Below are positions 52,058-60,390 of a DNA stretch of 64,000 nt, one piece after another. Numbering within the stretch: the first letter of the stretch is position 1; every line of letters starts with the position of its first letter. This DNA comes from an uncultured Oscillospiraceae bacterium. Its GTDB lineage: Bacteria; Bacillota; Clostridia; Oscillospirales; Oscillospiraceae. The stretch spans positions 1 to 64,000 of the forward strand of contig CANQXK010000005.1 of the NCBI GenBank assembly GCA_947627715.1. The letters run 5' to 3'. The notes below the pieces were generated by a model. The model did not search any database, had not been told where the DNA came from, and saw only the letters and a program-made list of their open reading frames with translations. A program made the position numbers and the translations under genes.

Positions 52058-52090
52058 AACCGGCCGGACACTTGCCCTCCGGCCGGTTTT
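52058..52090 (+). terminator. Terminator of yerC-methyltransferase operon
   Basis: AACCGGCCGGA and TCCGGCCGGTT form an 11-base stem followed by TTCTG. Confidence 0.8.
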
Positions 52091-52121
52091 CTGATATAAT
52101 CGGGCAAAAGAGGTGTTGAGA

Positions 52122-53030
52122 ATGAAAGACAAAAAATGCGCCGCTTTTTCAAGGCGCCTCGCCGCCATGGGCCTTCTGCTCGTTCTGCTCCTGTCCCTCG
52201 CCGCCTGCGGAGCGGGGGAGGACGCGAGGCCGGGGTACTCTGCCCCGAATCGGAAGCCCCAACAGATGCCGGCCACCGAACCGAACGCCAATCAGATCTC
52301 AAAATCGGAGCCTGAGCCGGAGCCGGAAACAAAGCCTGAGCCTGAGCCGGAGCCGGAGGACCGGGACGGGACCCTCCCGGACCCGTACTCCTTCTTCAAC
52401 GGGGATCTGTCCTACAACTATGACGCCAAATCCGACGGGAGCCAGGTTTACATAACCTTTAACTACAAGGGGCAGGACCTTGACCCAGCGGAGGCCTACA
52501 TCCGGCTGGTGTCCGATCCCCGGTACGGTCTCAGCGTTGCTGACGAGGATAGTATCACAAGCAGCAAGGGCGAGGTGTCCGCCTGGGTGAAATTCGACTA
52601 CACCGGGGACAAGCCGGTGGGCCAGGTGAGCTTTTCCAAGGACAGCGACCCCAAATGTTCGTTTTACATCTCCTACTGGACCGTAAAGAGCAACGACTAT
52701 ACCGCGCTGAACATATGGTATGCCCCCAACGGCTTTACGTTTGAGGACTACGGAGACAGATATTCCCAAGGCCTGACGGACCGTTTTGACGACAGCAAAT
52801 ATCTCGACGGCATCTTGGAGACGGTCCACCCCGGAGAGTCTTCGGGGGAAAGCTCCGGCGGCGTTCCCAACGAGTGTACCAGGTGCGGCGGGACCGGCAA
52901 GGTCTTCTGCCCGTCCTGCGGAGGCAACGGCCTGACGCAGTACGGCTACGGCGGGACCGGCAACTGCCTGACCTGTCACGGCAGGGGACGTGTGGACTGC
53001 TCCGCCTGCGGCGGGGACGGGAAAAGATGA
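52122..53030 (+). CDS. Lipoprotein with C-terminal DnaJ-type zinc-finger repeats
   Basis: This is a 302-residue exported lipoprotein. Lipobox LAAC puts the lipidated cysteine at 29, followed by a flexible linker of Glu-Pro repeats (about 67-83) and a globular beta-rich region to about 245. A cysteine-rich tail then has four CxxCxGxG-like units: CTRCGGTG, CPSCGGNG, CLTCHGRG and CSACGGDG. Those units are the DnaJ/HSP40 zinc-binding type, normally cytoplasmic, yet here they would be outside the membrane. The gene is 22 bases ahead of hslO. ATG at 52122 follows AGAGGTG. Function unknown. Confidence 0.72.
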   Translation: MKDKKCAAFSRRLAAMGLLLVLLLSLAACGAGEDARPGYSAPNRKPQQMPATEPNANQISKSEPEPEPETKPEPEPEPEDRDGTLPDPYSFFNGDLSYNYDAKSDGSQVYITFNYKGQDLDPAEAYIRLVSDPRYGLSVADEDSITSSKGEVSAWVKFDYTGDKPVGQVSFSKDSDPKCSFYISYWTVKSNDYTALNIWYAPNGFTFEDYGDRYSQGLTDRFDDSKYLDGILETVHPGESSGESSGGVPNECTRCGGTGKVFCPSCGGNGLTQYGYGGTGNCLTCHGRGRVDCSACGGDGKR

Positions 53031-53052
53031 TCCATATTGCGGAGGTACTCAA

Positions 53053-53925
53053 ATGGACAGGGTGATACGCGCCATCTCCCAGGATGGCTTTGTGAAAATG
53101 ACCGCGGTGGACCTTACGGACGCCGTGGAGCGGGCGAGGAATATCCACCGCACGCTCCCCGTGGTCACCGCCGCTCTGGGCCGGACCATGTGCGCCGCGT
53201 CCATGATGGGCAACGCCCTGAAAAGCGAGGGCGACAGCCTGACGGTGCGGATAAACGGCGGGGGACCGGCGGGGACCATTCTCGTGGTCTCCGACAACCT
53301 GGGCAACGTCCGGGGCTACGCCCAAAACCCGGCGGTGGACCTGCCTCTGAGGCCCGACGGGAAGCTGGACGTGGGCGGAGCCGTGGGGCGGGAGGGGATG
53401 CTGACCGTCATACGGGACCTGGGCTTCGGGGAACCCGTCTCAGGCTCGACGCAGCTCGTCTCCGGCGAGATCGCCGAGGACTTCGCCCGGTATTTCGCGG
53501 AGAGCGAGCAGATCCCCACCGCCTGCGCCCTGGGGGTCTTAGTGGACCGCGACCAGCACGTGCTGAAGGCCGGGGGATATATCGCACAGCTGATGCCCGG
53601 CGCGTCGGAGGAGACCGCCCAAAGGCTGGAGGAGAGCGTCACCGCCGCCGGGGCCGTCACAAAACAGCTGACGGACGGGCCGCTGGAGGACGTGGTTTTC
53701 CGGGTGCTGGACGGCTTTTCGCCGGAGATAGTGGAGCGCGACGAGGTGTCGTATCGGTGCCCGTGCGCCAGGGAGCGCGTCCTCTCCGCCCTTTCCGGGA
53801 TCACGGAGGGCGAGCTTGACGAGATGTTCCGGGAGGACGGACACATCGAGGTCCGCTGCCGCTTCTGCGACAGGGTCTACACCTTCACCCCGGAGGACAA
53901 GCCCGCCATTTTGGGGAGGAATTGA
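53053..53925 (+). CDS. hslO: Hsp33 redox-regulated chaperone
   Basis: This 290-residue chaperone becomes active when its C-terminal zinc centre is oxidised. The four zinc cysteines are present as CPC and CRFC (YRCPCARERV and VRCRFCDRVY), and TAALGRTMCAASMM and VVSDNLGNVRGYAQNP mark the core. Length is normal. ATG at 53053 follows GGAGGTAC. It is transcribed with the preceding zinc-finger lipoprotein gene, and both carry cysteine zinc centres. Confidence 0.95.
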   Translation: MDRVIRAISQDGFVKMTAVDLTDAVERARNIHRTLPVVTAALGRTMCAASMMGNALKSEGDSLTVRINGGGPAGTILVVSDNLGNVRGYAQNPAVDLPLRPDGKLDVGGAVGREGMLTVIRDLGFGEPVSGSTQLVSGEIAEDFARYFAESEQIPTACALGVLVDRDQHVLKAGGYIAQLMPGASEETAQRLEESVTAAGAVTKQLTDGPLEDVVFRVLDGFSPEIVERDEVSYRCPCARERVLSALSGITEGELDEMFREDGHIEVRCRFCDRVYTFTPEDKPAILGRN

Positions 53926-53953
53926 AAAGCGGGACTTTTTTGTAAAAAAAGTG

Positions 53954-53982
53954 TTGACTTTTTCCCCTGCGGATAGTATACT
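53954..53982 (+). promoter_or_regulatory. Promoter for rplU-rpmA
   Basis: TTGACT at 53954 and TATACT at 53977, spacer 17, about 90 bases before rplU. Confidence 0.8.
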
Positions 53983-53989
53983 TTATAAG

Positions 53990-54062
53990 CCGCTTTGAGC
54001 TGAGCCATCAAGCGCCGGACCCCGGCGCGCCTGCAAGAGCGAGTCTCTACTAAATCAGAGGT
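53990..54062 (+). promoter_or_regulatory. Candidate ribosomal L21 leader
   Basis: The untranslated leader of rplU holds a GCGCCGG-CCGGCGC hairpin (about 54012-54030) and an A-rich stretch before the ribosome site. This is the position of the known L21 leader RNA of Firmicutes, thought to bind L21 for feedback. The match is by position and fold, not by alignment. Confidence 0.4.
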
Positions 54063-54073
54063 GAAAAAAGAAC

Positions 54074-54388
54074 ATGACAGCGATCATTGAGGCGTGCGGC
54101 AAGCAGTACCGCGTCAATCCCGGCGACACCGTGTATGTGGAGAAGCTGGGCGTGGAGGACGGCGCGTCCTACACTTTCGACAAGGTCCTGGCCGTCTTTA
54201 ACGACGACGGAACCGCCACCATCGGGACCCCCGTTGTGAAGGGGGCTACGGTCACCGCCACTGTGGACAAGACCGGCAAGGGCCGGAAGATCATCGTCTA
54301 CAAGATGCGCCCGAAGAAGAACTACCGCCGCAAGCAGGGCCACAGACAGCCCTATACCAAGGTCACCATCGACGCAATCAACGCGTAA
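54074..54388 (+). CDS. rplU: 50S ribosomal protein L21
   Basis: This 104-residue ribosomal protein has [22 protein letters not shown] at the N-terminus and the RNA-binding end [20 protein letters not shown] near residue 76. Length and order match the family. ATG at 54074 follows AGAGGTGA. The L27 gene starts 38 bases later; the protease gene prp (ysxB) that lies between them in Bacillus is absent. Confidence 0.97.
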   Translation: MTAIIEACGKQYRVNPGDTVYVEKLGVEDGASYTFDKVLAVFNDDGTATIGTPVVKGATVTATVDKTGKGRKIIVYKMRPKKNYRRKQGHRQPYTKVTIDAINA

Positions 54389-54425
54389 GTGACCGCCCGA
54401 CACACATATTGGAGGTGTAATTAAC

Positions 54426-54689
54426 ATGGCTCATAAAAAGGGAATGGGCTCCACCAAGAACGGCCGCGATTCCGAGTCCAAGCGCCTTGGCGTTAAGCGT
54501 GCCGACGGCCAGTACGTTCTTGCCGGCAATATCCTTGTCCGCCAGCGCGGCACAAAGATCCATCCGGGCAACAACGTGGGCATGGGTTCAGACAACACCC
54601 TCTACGCGCTGGTCTCCGGCAAGGTCCGCTTCGAGCACATCAACCGTGAGCGCAAGCAGGTCTCCGTGTACGAGTCCGCCGCCGAGTAA
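54426..54689 (+). CDS. rpmA: 50S ribosomal protein L27
   Basis: This 87-residue protein starts [23 protein letters not shown], directly with the mature-type N-terminus that reaches the peptidyl-transferase centre. Many Firmicutes make L27 with a roughly nine-residue leader that the protease Prp removes. The leader is missing here, as is the prp gene. ATG at 54426 follows GGAGGTG. A strong terminator follows. Confidence 0.97.
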   Translation: MAHKKGMGSTKNGRDSESKRLGVKRADGQYVLAGNILVRQRGTKIHPGNNVGMGSDNTLYALVSGKVRFEHINRERKQVSVYESAAE

Positions 54690-54702
54690 TTGTCCGCTCT
54701 CT

Positions 54703-54739
54703 AAAGGAGACGTCGCCACATGACGTCTCCTTTTATTTT
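54703..54739 (+). terminator. Terminator of rplU-rpmA
   Basis: AAAGGAGACGTC and GACGTCTCCTTT, loop GCCACAT, followed by TATTTTT. Confidence 0.92.
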
Positions 54740-54817
54740 TAATGGAAGTGCTATAGGAAAATGCCGACACTTTTCTGAATTTTGTACATTAAAACACTAC
54801 CATTCCTCCGGGGCCTG

Positions 54818-54826
54818 TGGTATTAT
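54818..54826 (+). promoter_or_regulatory. Possible extended -10 for degV
   Basis: TGGTATTAT matches an extended -10 box. No clear -35 lies 17 bases upstream. The leader to degV is about 140 bases and GC-rich, with a CCGCTCCGGCGG fold near 54922. Confidence 0.4.
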
Positions 54827-54967
54827 TAAAAGGAAAGCGCATTATGCCCTTTATTCCCTTTAAATAAGAGAACGACAGACCCGCCCGCCCCTGGGCGCGG
54901 GAGAGTACGGACAGCCAGGCCGCTCCGGCGGCCCTCCCGGCTGCCCGCCATCGAAGGAGGACGCCCC

Positions 54968-55813
54968 ATGAAAATCAAGATCACGGCTGACAGCACGTGC
55001 GACCTGCCGGCTTCCCTCGCGGAACAGGAGAACATCCATATCTTTCCCCTCTATGTGGTGATGGACGGCGCGGCCCGCCGGGACGGGGTGGAGATCACCC
55101 CCCAGGACATCTTCGACCACGTCTCCGCCGGAGGTAAGCTTGGGAACACGGCCGCCGTCAACGTGGGGGACTACCTGGAGAAATTCCGGGAGTTTAGGGC
55201 CGAGTACGACGCCATTATCCACTTCACCATCTCCCAATCCATGTCCGCCTGTTACCAAAACGCCAACATCGCCGGGGCTGAGGTGGGGAACGTCTACGTG
55301 GTGGACTCCCGGAACCTGTGCGTGGGCATCTCCTTGCTGGTGCTGGACGCTTGCCGGATGGCCGCCGAGGGCGCAAGCCCGGAGGAGATCGTGGCCGCCG
55401 TGGAGGCCAGGCGGGACAAGGTGGACATGAGCTTCGTCATTGACACCCTGGATTATCTGAAGGCCGGCGGGCGCTGCTCGCCCCTGGTGGCCCTGGGGGC
55501 CAATCTCCTGAACCTGAAGCCCTGTGTGGAGCTTCGGGACGGCGCCATGGACGTGGGGAAGAAGTACCGGGGGTCCATCGAGAAGGTGGTCCTCAAGTAT
55601 CTGGCGGACAGGCTGGCGGACGCCGCCTCCATCGACACAGGCCGCGTCTTCTTCGTCAAGTCCGACGGCTTTTCGGAGGAATTTTTGGAGGAGGCCCGCG
55701 CCGAGGTCGCAAGGCTCTGCCCCTGGGGGGAGCTTATCGACGCCACGGCGGGATGCACCATCTCCAACCACTGCGGCCCCAAAACCCTGGGGATCGCTTT
55801 CTACAGAAAATAA
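54968..55813 (+). CDS. DegV family fatty-acid-binding protein
   Basis: This 281-residue protein of the DegV/FakB family binds fatty acids and presents them to a kinase (FakA) for phosphorylation. ITADSTCDLP opens the family, HFTISQSMSACYQNA holds the carboxylate-binding segment, and DTLDYLKAGGRCSP plus CTISNHCGPKTLGIAF are the closing blocks. ATG at 54968 follows AAGGAGGACG. The kinase gene is not in the window. It is followed 22 bases later by glyA, probably on the same transcript. Confidence 0.92.
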   Translation: MKIKITADSTCDLPASLAEQENIHIFPLYVVMDGAARRDGVEITPQDIFDHVSAGGKLGNTAAVNVGDYLEKFREFRAEYDAIIHFTISQSMSACYQNANIAGAEVGNVYVVDSRNLCVGISLLVLDACRMAAEGASPEEIVAAVEARRDKVDMSFVIDTLDYLKAGGRCSPLVALGANLLNLKPCVELRDGAMDVGKKYRGSIEKVVLKYLADRLADAASIDTGRVFFVKSDGFSEEFLEEARAEVARLCPWGELIDATAGCTISNHCGPKTLGIAFYRK

Positions 55814-55835
55814 TTAATTGAAATAGGAGACCCAT

Positions 55836-57089
55836 ATGTATTCTGATCTTCAAGATTCCATCGGCTTCATCGCCAACACCGACCCCGACCTGGCCGCCGC
55901 CATGGGCCGTGAGCTGGGCCGCCAGAAGAGGAACATCGAGCTGATCGCCAGTGAGAACTATGTCTCTCCCGCCGTGATGGCCGCCATGGGCAGCGTCCTC
56001 ACCAACAAGTACGCGGAGGGCTACCCCGGCAAGCGGTACTACGGCGGCTGCGAGTACGTGGACGAGGTGGAGACCCTGGCCATCGAGCGCGCCAAGGCCC
56101 TCTTCAACGCCGGGTACGCCAACGTCCAGCCCCACTCCGGCGCGCAGGCCAACACGGCGGTGTACTTCGCCCTGCTGAATCCCGGCGACACCGTGCTGGG
56201 CATGAATCTCAACGAGGGCGGCCACCTGACCCACGGCTCGCCCGTGAACCTCTCCGGCAAGTACTTCAACTTCGTCCCCTACGGCGTCAGCGCCGAGACG
56301 GGCCGGATCGACTACGACGCCTTGATGGAGCTTGCCGTGAAGCACAGCCCCAAGCTCATCGTCGCCGGCGCGTCCGCCTATCCCCGCGCCATCGACTTTA
56401 AGAAATTCCGCGAGATCGCGGACGCCTGCGGGGCGTATCTCATGGTGGACATGGCCCACATCGCCGGCCTTGTGGCGGCGGGGGAGCACGAAAGCCCCCT
56501 TCCCTGGGCGCACGTGGTCACCACCACCACCCACAAGACGCTGCGCGGCCCGCGCGGCGGCATGATCCTTACCCAGGACCCGGAGTTTGGCAAGCAGTTC
56601 AACAAGGCCATCTTCCCCGGCACCCAGGGCGGCCCCCTGATGCACGTCATCGCCGCCAAGGCCGTCTGCTTCGGCGAGGCGCTGAAGCCTGAGTTCAAGT
56701 CCTATCAGCAGCAAATCGTGAAAAACGCCAGGGTCCTGGCTCAGGAGCTGATGGCGCGGGGCATCAACCTGGTCTCCGGCGGCACGGACAACCACCTGAT
56801 GCTGGCCGACCTCCGGGGCACCGGCGTCACCGGCAAGACGCTGGAAAAGCGCCTGGACAGCGTGTATATCACCGTCAACAAGAACGCCATCCCCAATGAC
56901 CCGGAGAAGCCCTTCGTCACCAGCGGCATCCGCATCGGCACCCCCGCCGTCACCACCAGGGGCTTCCGGGAGGATGAAATGAAGATCATCGCCGCCTGCA
57001 TCGCCGACACCGCCCACGACTATGAGGGCACGCAGGAGAAGACCCGCGCCACGATCAACGAGCTTTGCGCCCGGTTCCCCCTCTATTGA
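55836..57089 (+). CDS. glyA: Serine hydroxymethyltransferase
   Basis: This 417-residue PLP enzyme interconverts serine and glycine and supplies one-carbon units. [33 protein letters not shown] and [14 protein letters not shown] are diagnostic, as are [15 protein letters not shown] and the PLP lysine in [14 protein letters not shown]. Length matches the family. ATG at 55836 follows AGGAGACC. It lies downstream of degV and upstream of a promoter for tRNA-Ala. Confidence 0.97.
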   Translation: MYSDLQDSIGFIANTDPDLAAAMGRELGRQKRNIELIASENYVSPAVMAAMGSVLTNKYAEGYPGKRYYGGCEYVDEVETLAIERAKALFNAGYANVQPHSGAQANTAVYFALLNPGDTVLGMNLNEGGHLTHGSPVNLSGKYFNFVPYGVSAETGRIDYDALMELAVKHSPKLIVAGASAYPRAIDFKKFREIADACGAYLMVDMAHIAGLVAAGEHESPLPWAHVVTTTTHKTLRGPRGGMILTQDPEFGKQFNKAIFPGTQGGPLMHVIAAKAVCFGEALKPEFKSYQQQIVKNARVLAQELMARGINLVSGGTDNHLMLADLRGTGVTGKTLEKRLDSVYITVNKNAIPNDPEKPFVTSGIRIGTPAVTTRGFREDEMKIIAACIADTAHDYEGTQEKTRATINELCARFPLY

Positions 57090-57139
57090 GAGATCAGGCC
57101 GGCCCTGTCCGGGATTTTTAAAAAAATCGAAAAAACCAC

Positions 57140-57168
57140 TTGACATTCCCGGACCTCTGTGGTATTAT
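57140..57168 (+). promoter_or_regulatory. Promoter for tRNA-Ala
   Basis: TTGACA at 57140 and TATTAT at 57163 with a 17-base spacer and a TGG just before the -10, 33 bases before the tRNA. Confidence 0.9.
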
Positions 57169-57200
57169 CAATCACGCTGTTGAGAGACAGCGTGATTTCC

Positions 57201-57276
57201 GGGGGCGTAGCTCAGCTGGGAGAGCGCCTGAATGGCATTCAGGAGGTCATCGGTTCGATCCCGACCGTCTCCACCA
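57201..57276 (+). tRNA. tRNA-Ala (anticodon GGC)
   Basis: Cloverleaf with acceptor GGGGGCG pairing with CGTCTCC (two G-T), D-stem, anticodon stem CCTGA/TCAGG with loop ATGGCAT, T-loop GTTCGATCC and encoded CCA. The anticodon GGC reads alanine. Confidence 0.97.
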
Positions 57277-57284
57277 AAAAGAAG

Positions 57285-57311
57285 GACCGCCGTAAGGCGG
57301 TCTTTCTTTTT
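57285..57311 (+). terminator. Terminator of tRNA-Ala
   Basis: GACCGCC-GTAA-GGCGGTC followed by TTTCTTTTT, eight bases after the tRNA. Confidence 0.88.
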
Positions 57312-57476
57312 GGTGGACTTACGGCCTTTGCCTACGGCAAAGGCCGCCCCGGCGCAGAGCACCGGGGTCTATTCAACGTGGAGGAAACCCCTGATGGGTT
57401 TCCTCCACAGCTCTTTCCTTTCCGATAAATTTCAGCGGGTGACAATAGGATTTTACCTGCTTATTCCAATAAGATT
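57312..57476. repeat. Run of three perfect hairpins after tRNA-Ala
   Basis: No gene is seen. Three inverted repeats follow each other: CGGCCTTTGCC/GGCAAAGGCCG (57322-57346), CCCCGG/CCGGGG (57347-57367) and GTGGAGGAAACCC/GGGTTTCCTCCAC (57378-57408). A second copy of the terminator-type hairpin follows. Confidence 0.7.
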
Positions 57477-57506
57477 GACCGCCTTACGGCGGCCTTTCTC
57501 TTTTCC
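57477..57506 (+). terminator. Second GACCGCC-type hairpin with T-run
   Basis: GACCGCC-TTAC-GGCGGCC followed by TTTCTCTTTT, almost the same as the tRNA-Ala terminator about 190 bases upstream. Confidence 0.65.
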
Positions 57507-57539
57507 TCCGGCTTTTTTACCGGCGGGGGTCAAATTGGA

Positions 57540-57568
57540 TTGACTTTACGCGCGCGAAATGGTATTCT
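57540..57568 (+). promoter_or_regulatory. Promoter for methyltransferase-ecf genes
   Basis: TTGACT at 57540 and TATTCT at 57563, spacer 17, 38 bases before the ATG at 57607. Confidence 0.65.
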
Positions 57569-57606
57569 ATATTATTGGAGTAATTGACAGAAGACGGAGT
57601 ATTTTT

Positions 57607-58464
57607 ATGTGGTACAGCGACCGATGGAAAGACTATGAGCTTCTTGACTGCTCGTCAGGGGAGCGGCTTGAGCGGTGGGGGACGCAGATCCTCATCCGCC
57701 CCGACCCGCAGGTCATCTGGGACACGCCCAGGGAGGACCGGCGCTGGCGGCAGGCGGACGCGCGCTACCGGCGCTCCGCCACAGGCGGGGGCGCGTGGGA
57801 CAAGCGGGACGTGCCGGAGAGCTGGAAGGTCCGCTACGGGGACCTCACCTTCAACGTCAAGCCTATGAATTTCAAGCACACCGGGCTTTTCCCGGAGCAG
57901 GCCGCCAACTGGGACTGGGCCATGGAGAAGATTCGCGGCGCGGGGCGGCCCGTGTCGGTTTTGAACCTCTTCGCCTACACGGGCGCCGCCACGGTGGCGG
58001 CGCTGAAGGCGGGCGCGAGCGTCTGCCACGTGGACGCCGCCAGGGGGATGGTCCAGTGGGCCAAGGAGAACGCCCAAAGCTCCGGCGTGGCGGACCGGGA
58101 GGTCCGATGGATTGTGGACGACTGCGCCAAGTTCGTGGAGCGGGAGATACGGCGCGGACACACCTATGACGCCATCATCATGGACCCGCCCAGCTACGGG
58201 CGCGGACCCGGCGGGGAGATATGGAAGCTGGAGACGAGCCTTGCGCCCTTTGTGCGCCTGTGCGCCGGGGTACTCAGCCAACGGCCCTTATTTGTGCTGA
58301 TCAACTCCTACACCACGGGCCTTTCGGCCTCCACCATCGGCTACGTGGCTGAGACGGCCTTCGCCGGCCGGGGCGGACACGCCGAGAGCCGGGAGCTGGG
58401 CCTGCCGGTGACTGCCACGGGCCTGTACCTGCCCTGCGGCGCATCGTGCCGGATGGAGTTTTAA
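57607..58464 (+). CDS. Class-I methyltransferase, RlmI-like without PUA domain
   Basis: This 285-residue SAM-dependent enzyme resembles the catalytic half of RNA methyltransferases of the RlmI/RlmL kind. Visible motifs are NFKHTGLFPEQAANWDW, the SAM loop LNLFAYTGAATVAALKAGA, DAARGMVQWAKENA, the DDCAKFVEREIRRG turn and the IMDPPSYGRGPGGE active site. No PUA domain is present. ATG at 57607 lies ten bases after GACGGAG; a longer in-frame start at 57559 lies inside the promoter. It precedes the ECF genes by 56 bases on the same strand. Confidence 0.85.
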   Translation: MWYSDRWKDYELLDCSSGERLERWGTQILIRPDPQVIWDTPREDRRWRQADARYRRSATGGGAWDKRDVPESWKVRYGDLTFNVKPMNFKHTGLFPEQAANWDWAMEKIRGAGRPVSVLNLFAYTGAATVAALKAGASVCHVDAARGMVQWAKENAQSSGVADREVRWIVDDCAKFVEREIRRGHTYDAIIMDPPSYGRGPGGEIWKLETSLAPFVRLCAGVLSQRPLFVLINSYTTGLSASTIGYVAETAFAGRGGHAESRELGLPVTATGLYLPCGASCRMEF

Positions 58465-58520
58465 GGCGGCGGGGGCCGGACCCGCGCCGGCAAAAAATCA
58501 GAAAACAGGTTGGAATAGCC

Positions 58521-59378
58521 ATGGACGATACGGCGATCAAAATTGAAAACCTCACATTTTTCTATCCCTCCGAGGAGGAGGGGCAGGCGCCGGAGGACGT
58601 GCTGTCCGGCGTGGACCTCACGGTGGAGAAGGGGTCCTTTACGGCGATCCTGGGACACAACGGCTCAGGAAAATCCACCCTGGCCCGGCATCTGAACGCC
58701 CTGCTGCTGCCCAAAGGCGGCTCTGTGACCGTGTTCGGTATGGACACCAGGGACGAGGAGCTGACGCTGGAGATCCGGCGGCGCGTGGGGATGGTGTTCC
58801 AGAACCCGGACAATCAGATCGTCTCCAACGTGGTGGAGGAGGACGTGGCCTTTGCGCCGGAGAACCTGGGCATCCCCACGCCGGAGATCCGCACCAGGGT
58901 GGACGAGGCGCTGAAAACCGTGGGGATGTACGAGTTTCGGACACACGCGCCGCATCTTCTGTCCGGCGGGCAGAAGCAGAGGATCGCCATCGCCGGGGTG
59001 CTGGCGATGCGGCCGAAATGCGTCGTCTTTGACGAACCCACGGCCATGCTGGACCCCCAGGGGCGGCGGGACGTGATGCGCATCATCGGGCGGATGAAAA
59101 AGGAGCTGGGGACCACCGTTATCCTTATCACCCACCACATGGAGGAGGCCGCTATGGCGGACCGGGTGGTGGTGATGTCCGACGGGCAAATCGCCATGGA
59201 CGGCGCGCCCGGAGAGGTCTTTACCCGCGTGGAGGAGCTGGAGGCGCTGGGCCTCACGGTCCCCGACACGGTGAAGCTCATGTGGGAGCTGCGGCAAAAG
59301 GGCGTGGACGTGCCTCTGGACACGCTGGACGTGGAAGAGTGCGCCAAGGCCCTGGCGGAGCATTTTAAAAAGAAATAA
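58521..59378 (+). CDS. ecfA1: Energy-coupling factor ATPase EcfA1
   Basis: This 285-residue ATPase drives vitamin and micronutrient import with EcfA2, EcfT and interchangeable substrate proteins. Walker A GHNGSGKS, Q-loop FQNPDNQIV, signature LSGGQKQRIAIAGVL, Walker B CVVFDEPTAMLD and the switch histidine in LITHHMEEA are present. The extended C-terminal domain is typical of ECF ATPases. ATG at 58521 is preceded by CAGGTTGGAATAG, a modest ribosome site. No substrate-binding (S) component is encoded nearby. Confidence 0.93.
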   Translation: MDDTAIKIENLTFFYPSEEEGQAPEDVLSGVDLTVEKGSFTAILGHNGSGKSTLARHLNALLLPKGGSVTVFGMDTRDEELTLEIRRRVGMVFQNPDNQIVSNVVEEDVAFAPENLGIPTPEIRTRVDEALKTVGMYEFRTHAPHLLSGGQKQRIAIAGVLAMRPKCVVFDEPTAMLDPQGRRDVMRIIGRMKKELGTTVILITHHMEEAAMADRVVVMSDGQIAMDGAPGEVFTRVEELEALGLTVPDTVKLMWELRQKGVDVPLDTLDVEECAKALAEHFKKK

Positions 59379-59523
59379 ACGGGAAGTATCCTGAATGTTG
59401 ACGGCGGGGAAGGCACGGAGCCTCATTTAACGCCGCGCCGCCGCACCGTCAACACCCCCGGCAGGACAAAAGAACGCCTGGGGGGCCGCCTCGGCGGGGA
59501 ACTTCACCGAAAGGATATGCCTC
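59379..59523. other. Gap between ecfA1 and ecfA2
   Basis: 145 bases without a supported gene. A GTTGACGG/CCGTCAAC inverted repeat (59397-59453) could form a long-range hairpin. The rest is GC-rich with no promoter visible. Confidence 0.45.
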
Positions 59524-60390
59524 ATGAACGAACCCATTTTGAAAACAGAAAACCTGACCCATGTGTATTCCCCCGGCACGCCCTTTGAAATGACGGCGCT
59601 GAACGGGGTGGACCTGGAGATCCGCAAAGGGGAGATCCTGGGCATCATCGGCCACACGGGTTCCGGGAAAAGCACCCTCATCCAGCATCTGAACGCCCTC
59701 ATCAAGCCCACGTCGGGGAGGGTGCTGTTAGAGGGACGGGACATCAACGAGTCCAAGAGCGCCATAAGACAGGCTCGCAGCCGGGTGGGCCTTGTTTTCC
59801 AGTACCCGGAATATCAGCTGTTTGAGGAGACGGTGTACAAGGACATCGCCTTCGGCCCCAAAAACATGAAGCTCTCCCCGGAGGAGATCGACCGGCGCGT
59901 CCGGGAGGCCGCGGGCTTCGTGGGGGTGGAGGAGCTTCTGGACCGCTCGCCCTTCGACCTCTCCGGCGGGCAGAAGCGCCGGGTGGCCATTGCCGGCGTT
60001 ATTGCCATGATGCCGGAGGTGCTGGTGCTGGACGAACCCATGGCGGGCCTGGACCCCGGCGGGTGCCGGGAGATCATGGACAACATCCTCTCCTACCACG
60101 ACAAGACGGGGGCCGCCGTCGTGGTGGTCACCCACTCTATGGAGGAGGCCGCCCGGCGGGCCGACCGCATGGTGGTGCTCAACCACGGCACGGTGGCCAT
60201 GTCCGGCGCCCCGGAGGAGATCTTTGCCAGAGGCGACGAGCTTCGCAAGATGGGCCTTGCCGCCCCCGTTATGACGGAGCTTTCCCAGAGACTGCGCGCG
60301 CTGGGCGTGGAGCTTCCCGGCACGGTCTACACCGTGGAGCAGATGGCCGCCGCCCTGCTGGAGCTGGAAGGGGGGCGGGGACGTGCTTAA
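59524..60390 (+). CDS. ecfA2: Energy-coupling factor ATPase EcfA2
   Basis: This 288-residue second ECF ATPase pairs with EcfA1. Walker A GHTGSGKST, Q-loop FQYPEYQLFEETVYKDIAFGPKN, signature LSGGQKRRVAIAGV and Walker B VLVLDEPMAGLD are present; the YPEYQLFEETV block is typical of EcfA2. ATG at 59524 follows GAAAGGATATG. Its last eight bases overlap the ecfT start. Confidence 0.94.
   Translation: MNEPILKTENLTHVYSPGTPFEMTALNGVDLEIRKGEILGIIGHTGSGKSTLIQHLNALIKPTSGRVLLEGRDINESKSAIRQARSRVGLVFQYPEYQLFEETVYKDIAFGPKNMKLSPEEIDRRVREAAGFVGVEELLDRSPFDLSGGQKRRVAIAGVIAMMPEVLVLDEPMAGLDPGGCREIMDNILSYHDKTGAAVVVVTHSMEEAARRADRMVVLNHGTVAMSGAPEEIFARGDELRKMGLAAPVMTELSQRLRALGVELPGTVYTVEQMAAALLELEGGRGRA

Noticed and set aside
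59395-59430. An 11-codon reading frame between ecfA1 and ecfA2
   Set aside because: No ribosome site and no similarity; length is expected by chance.
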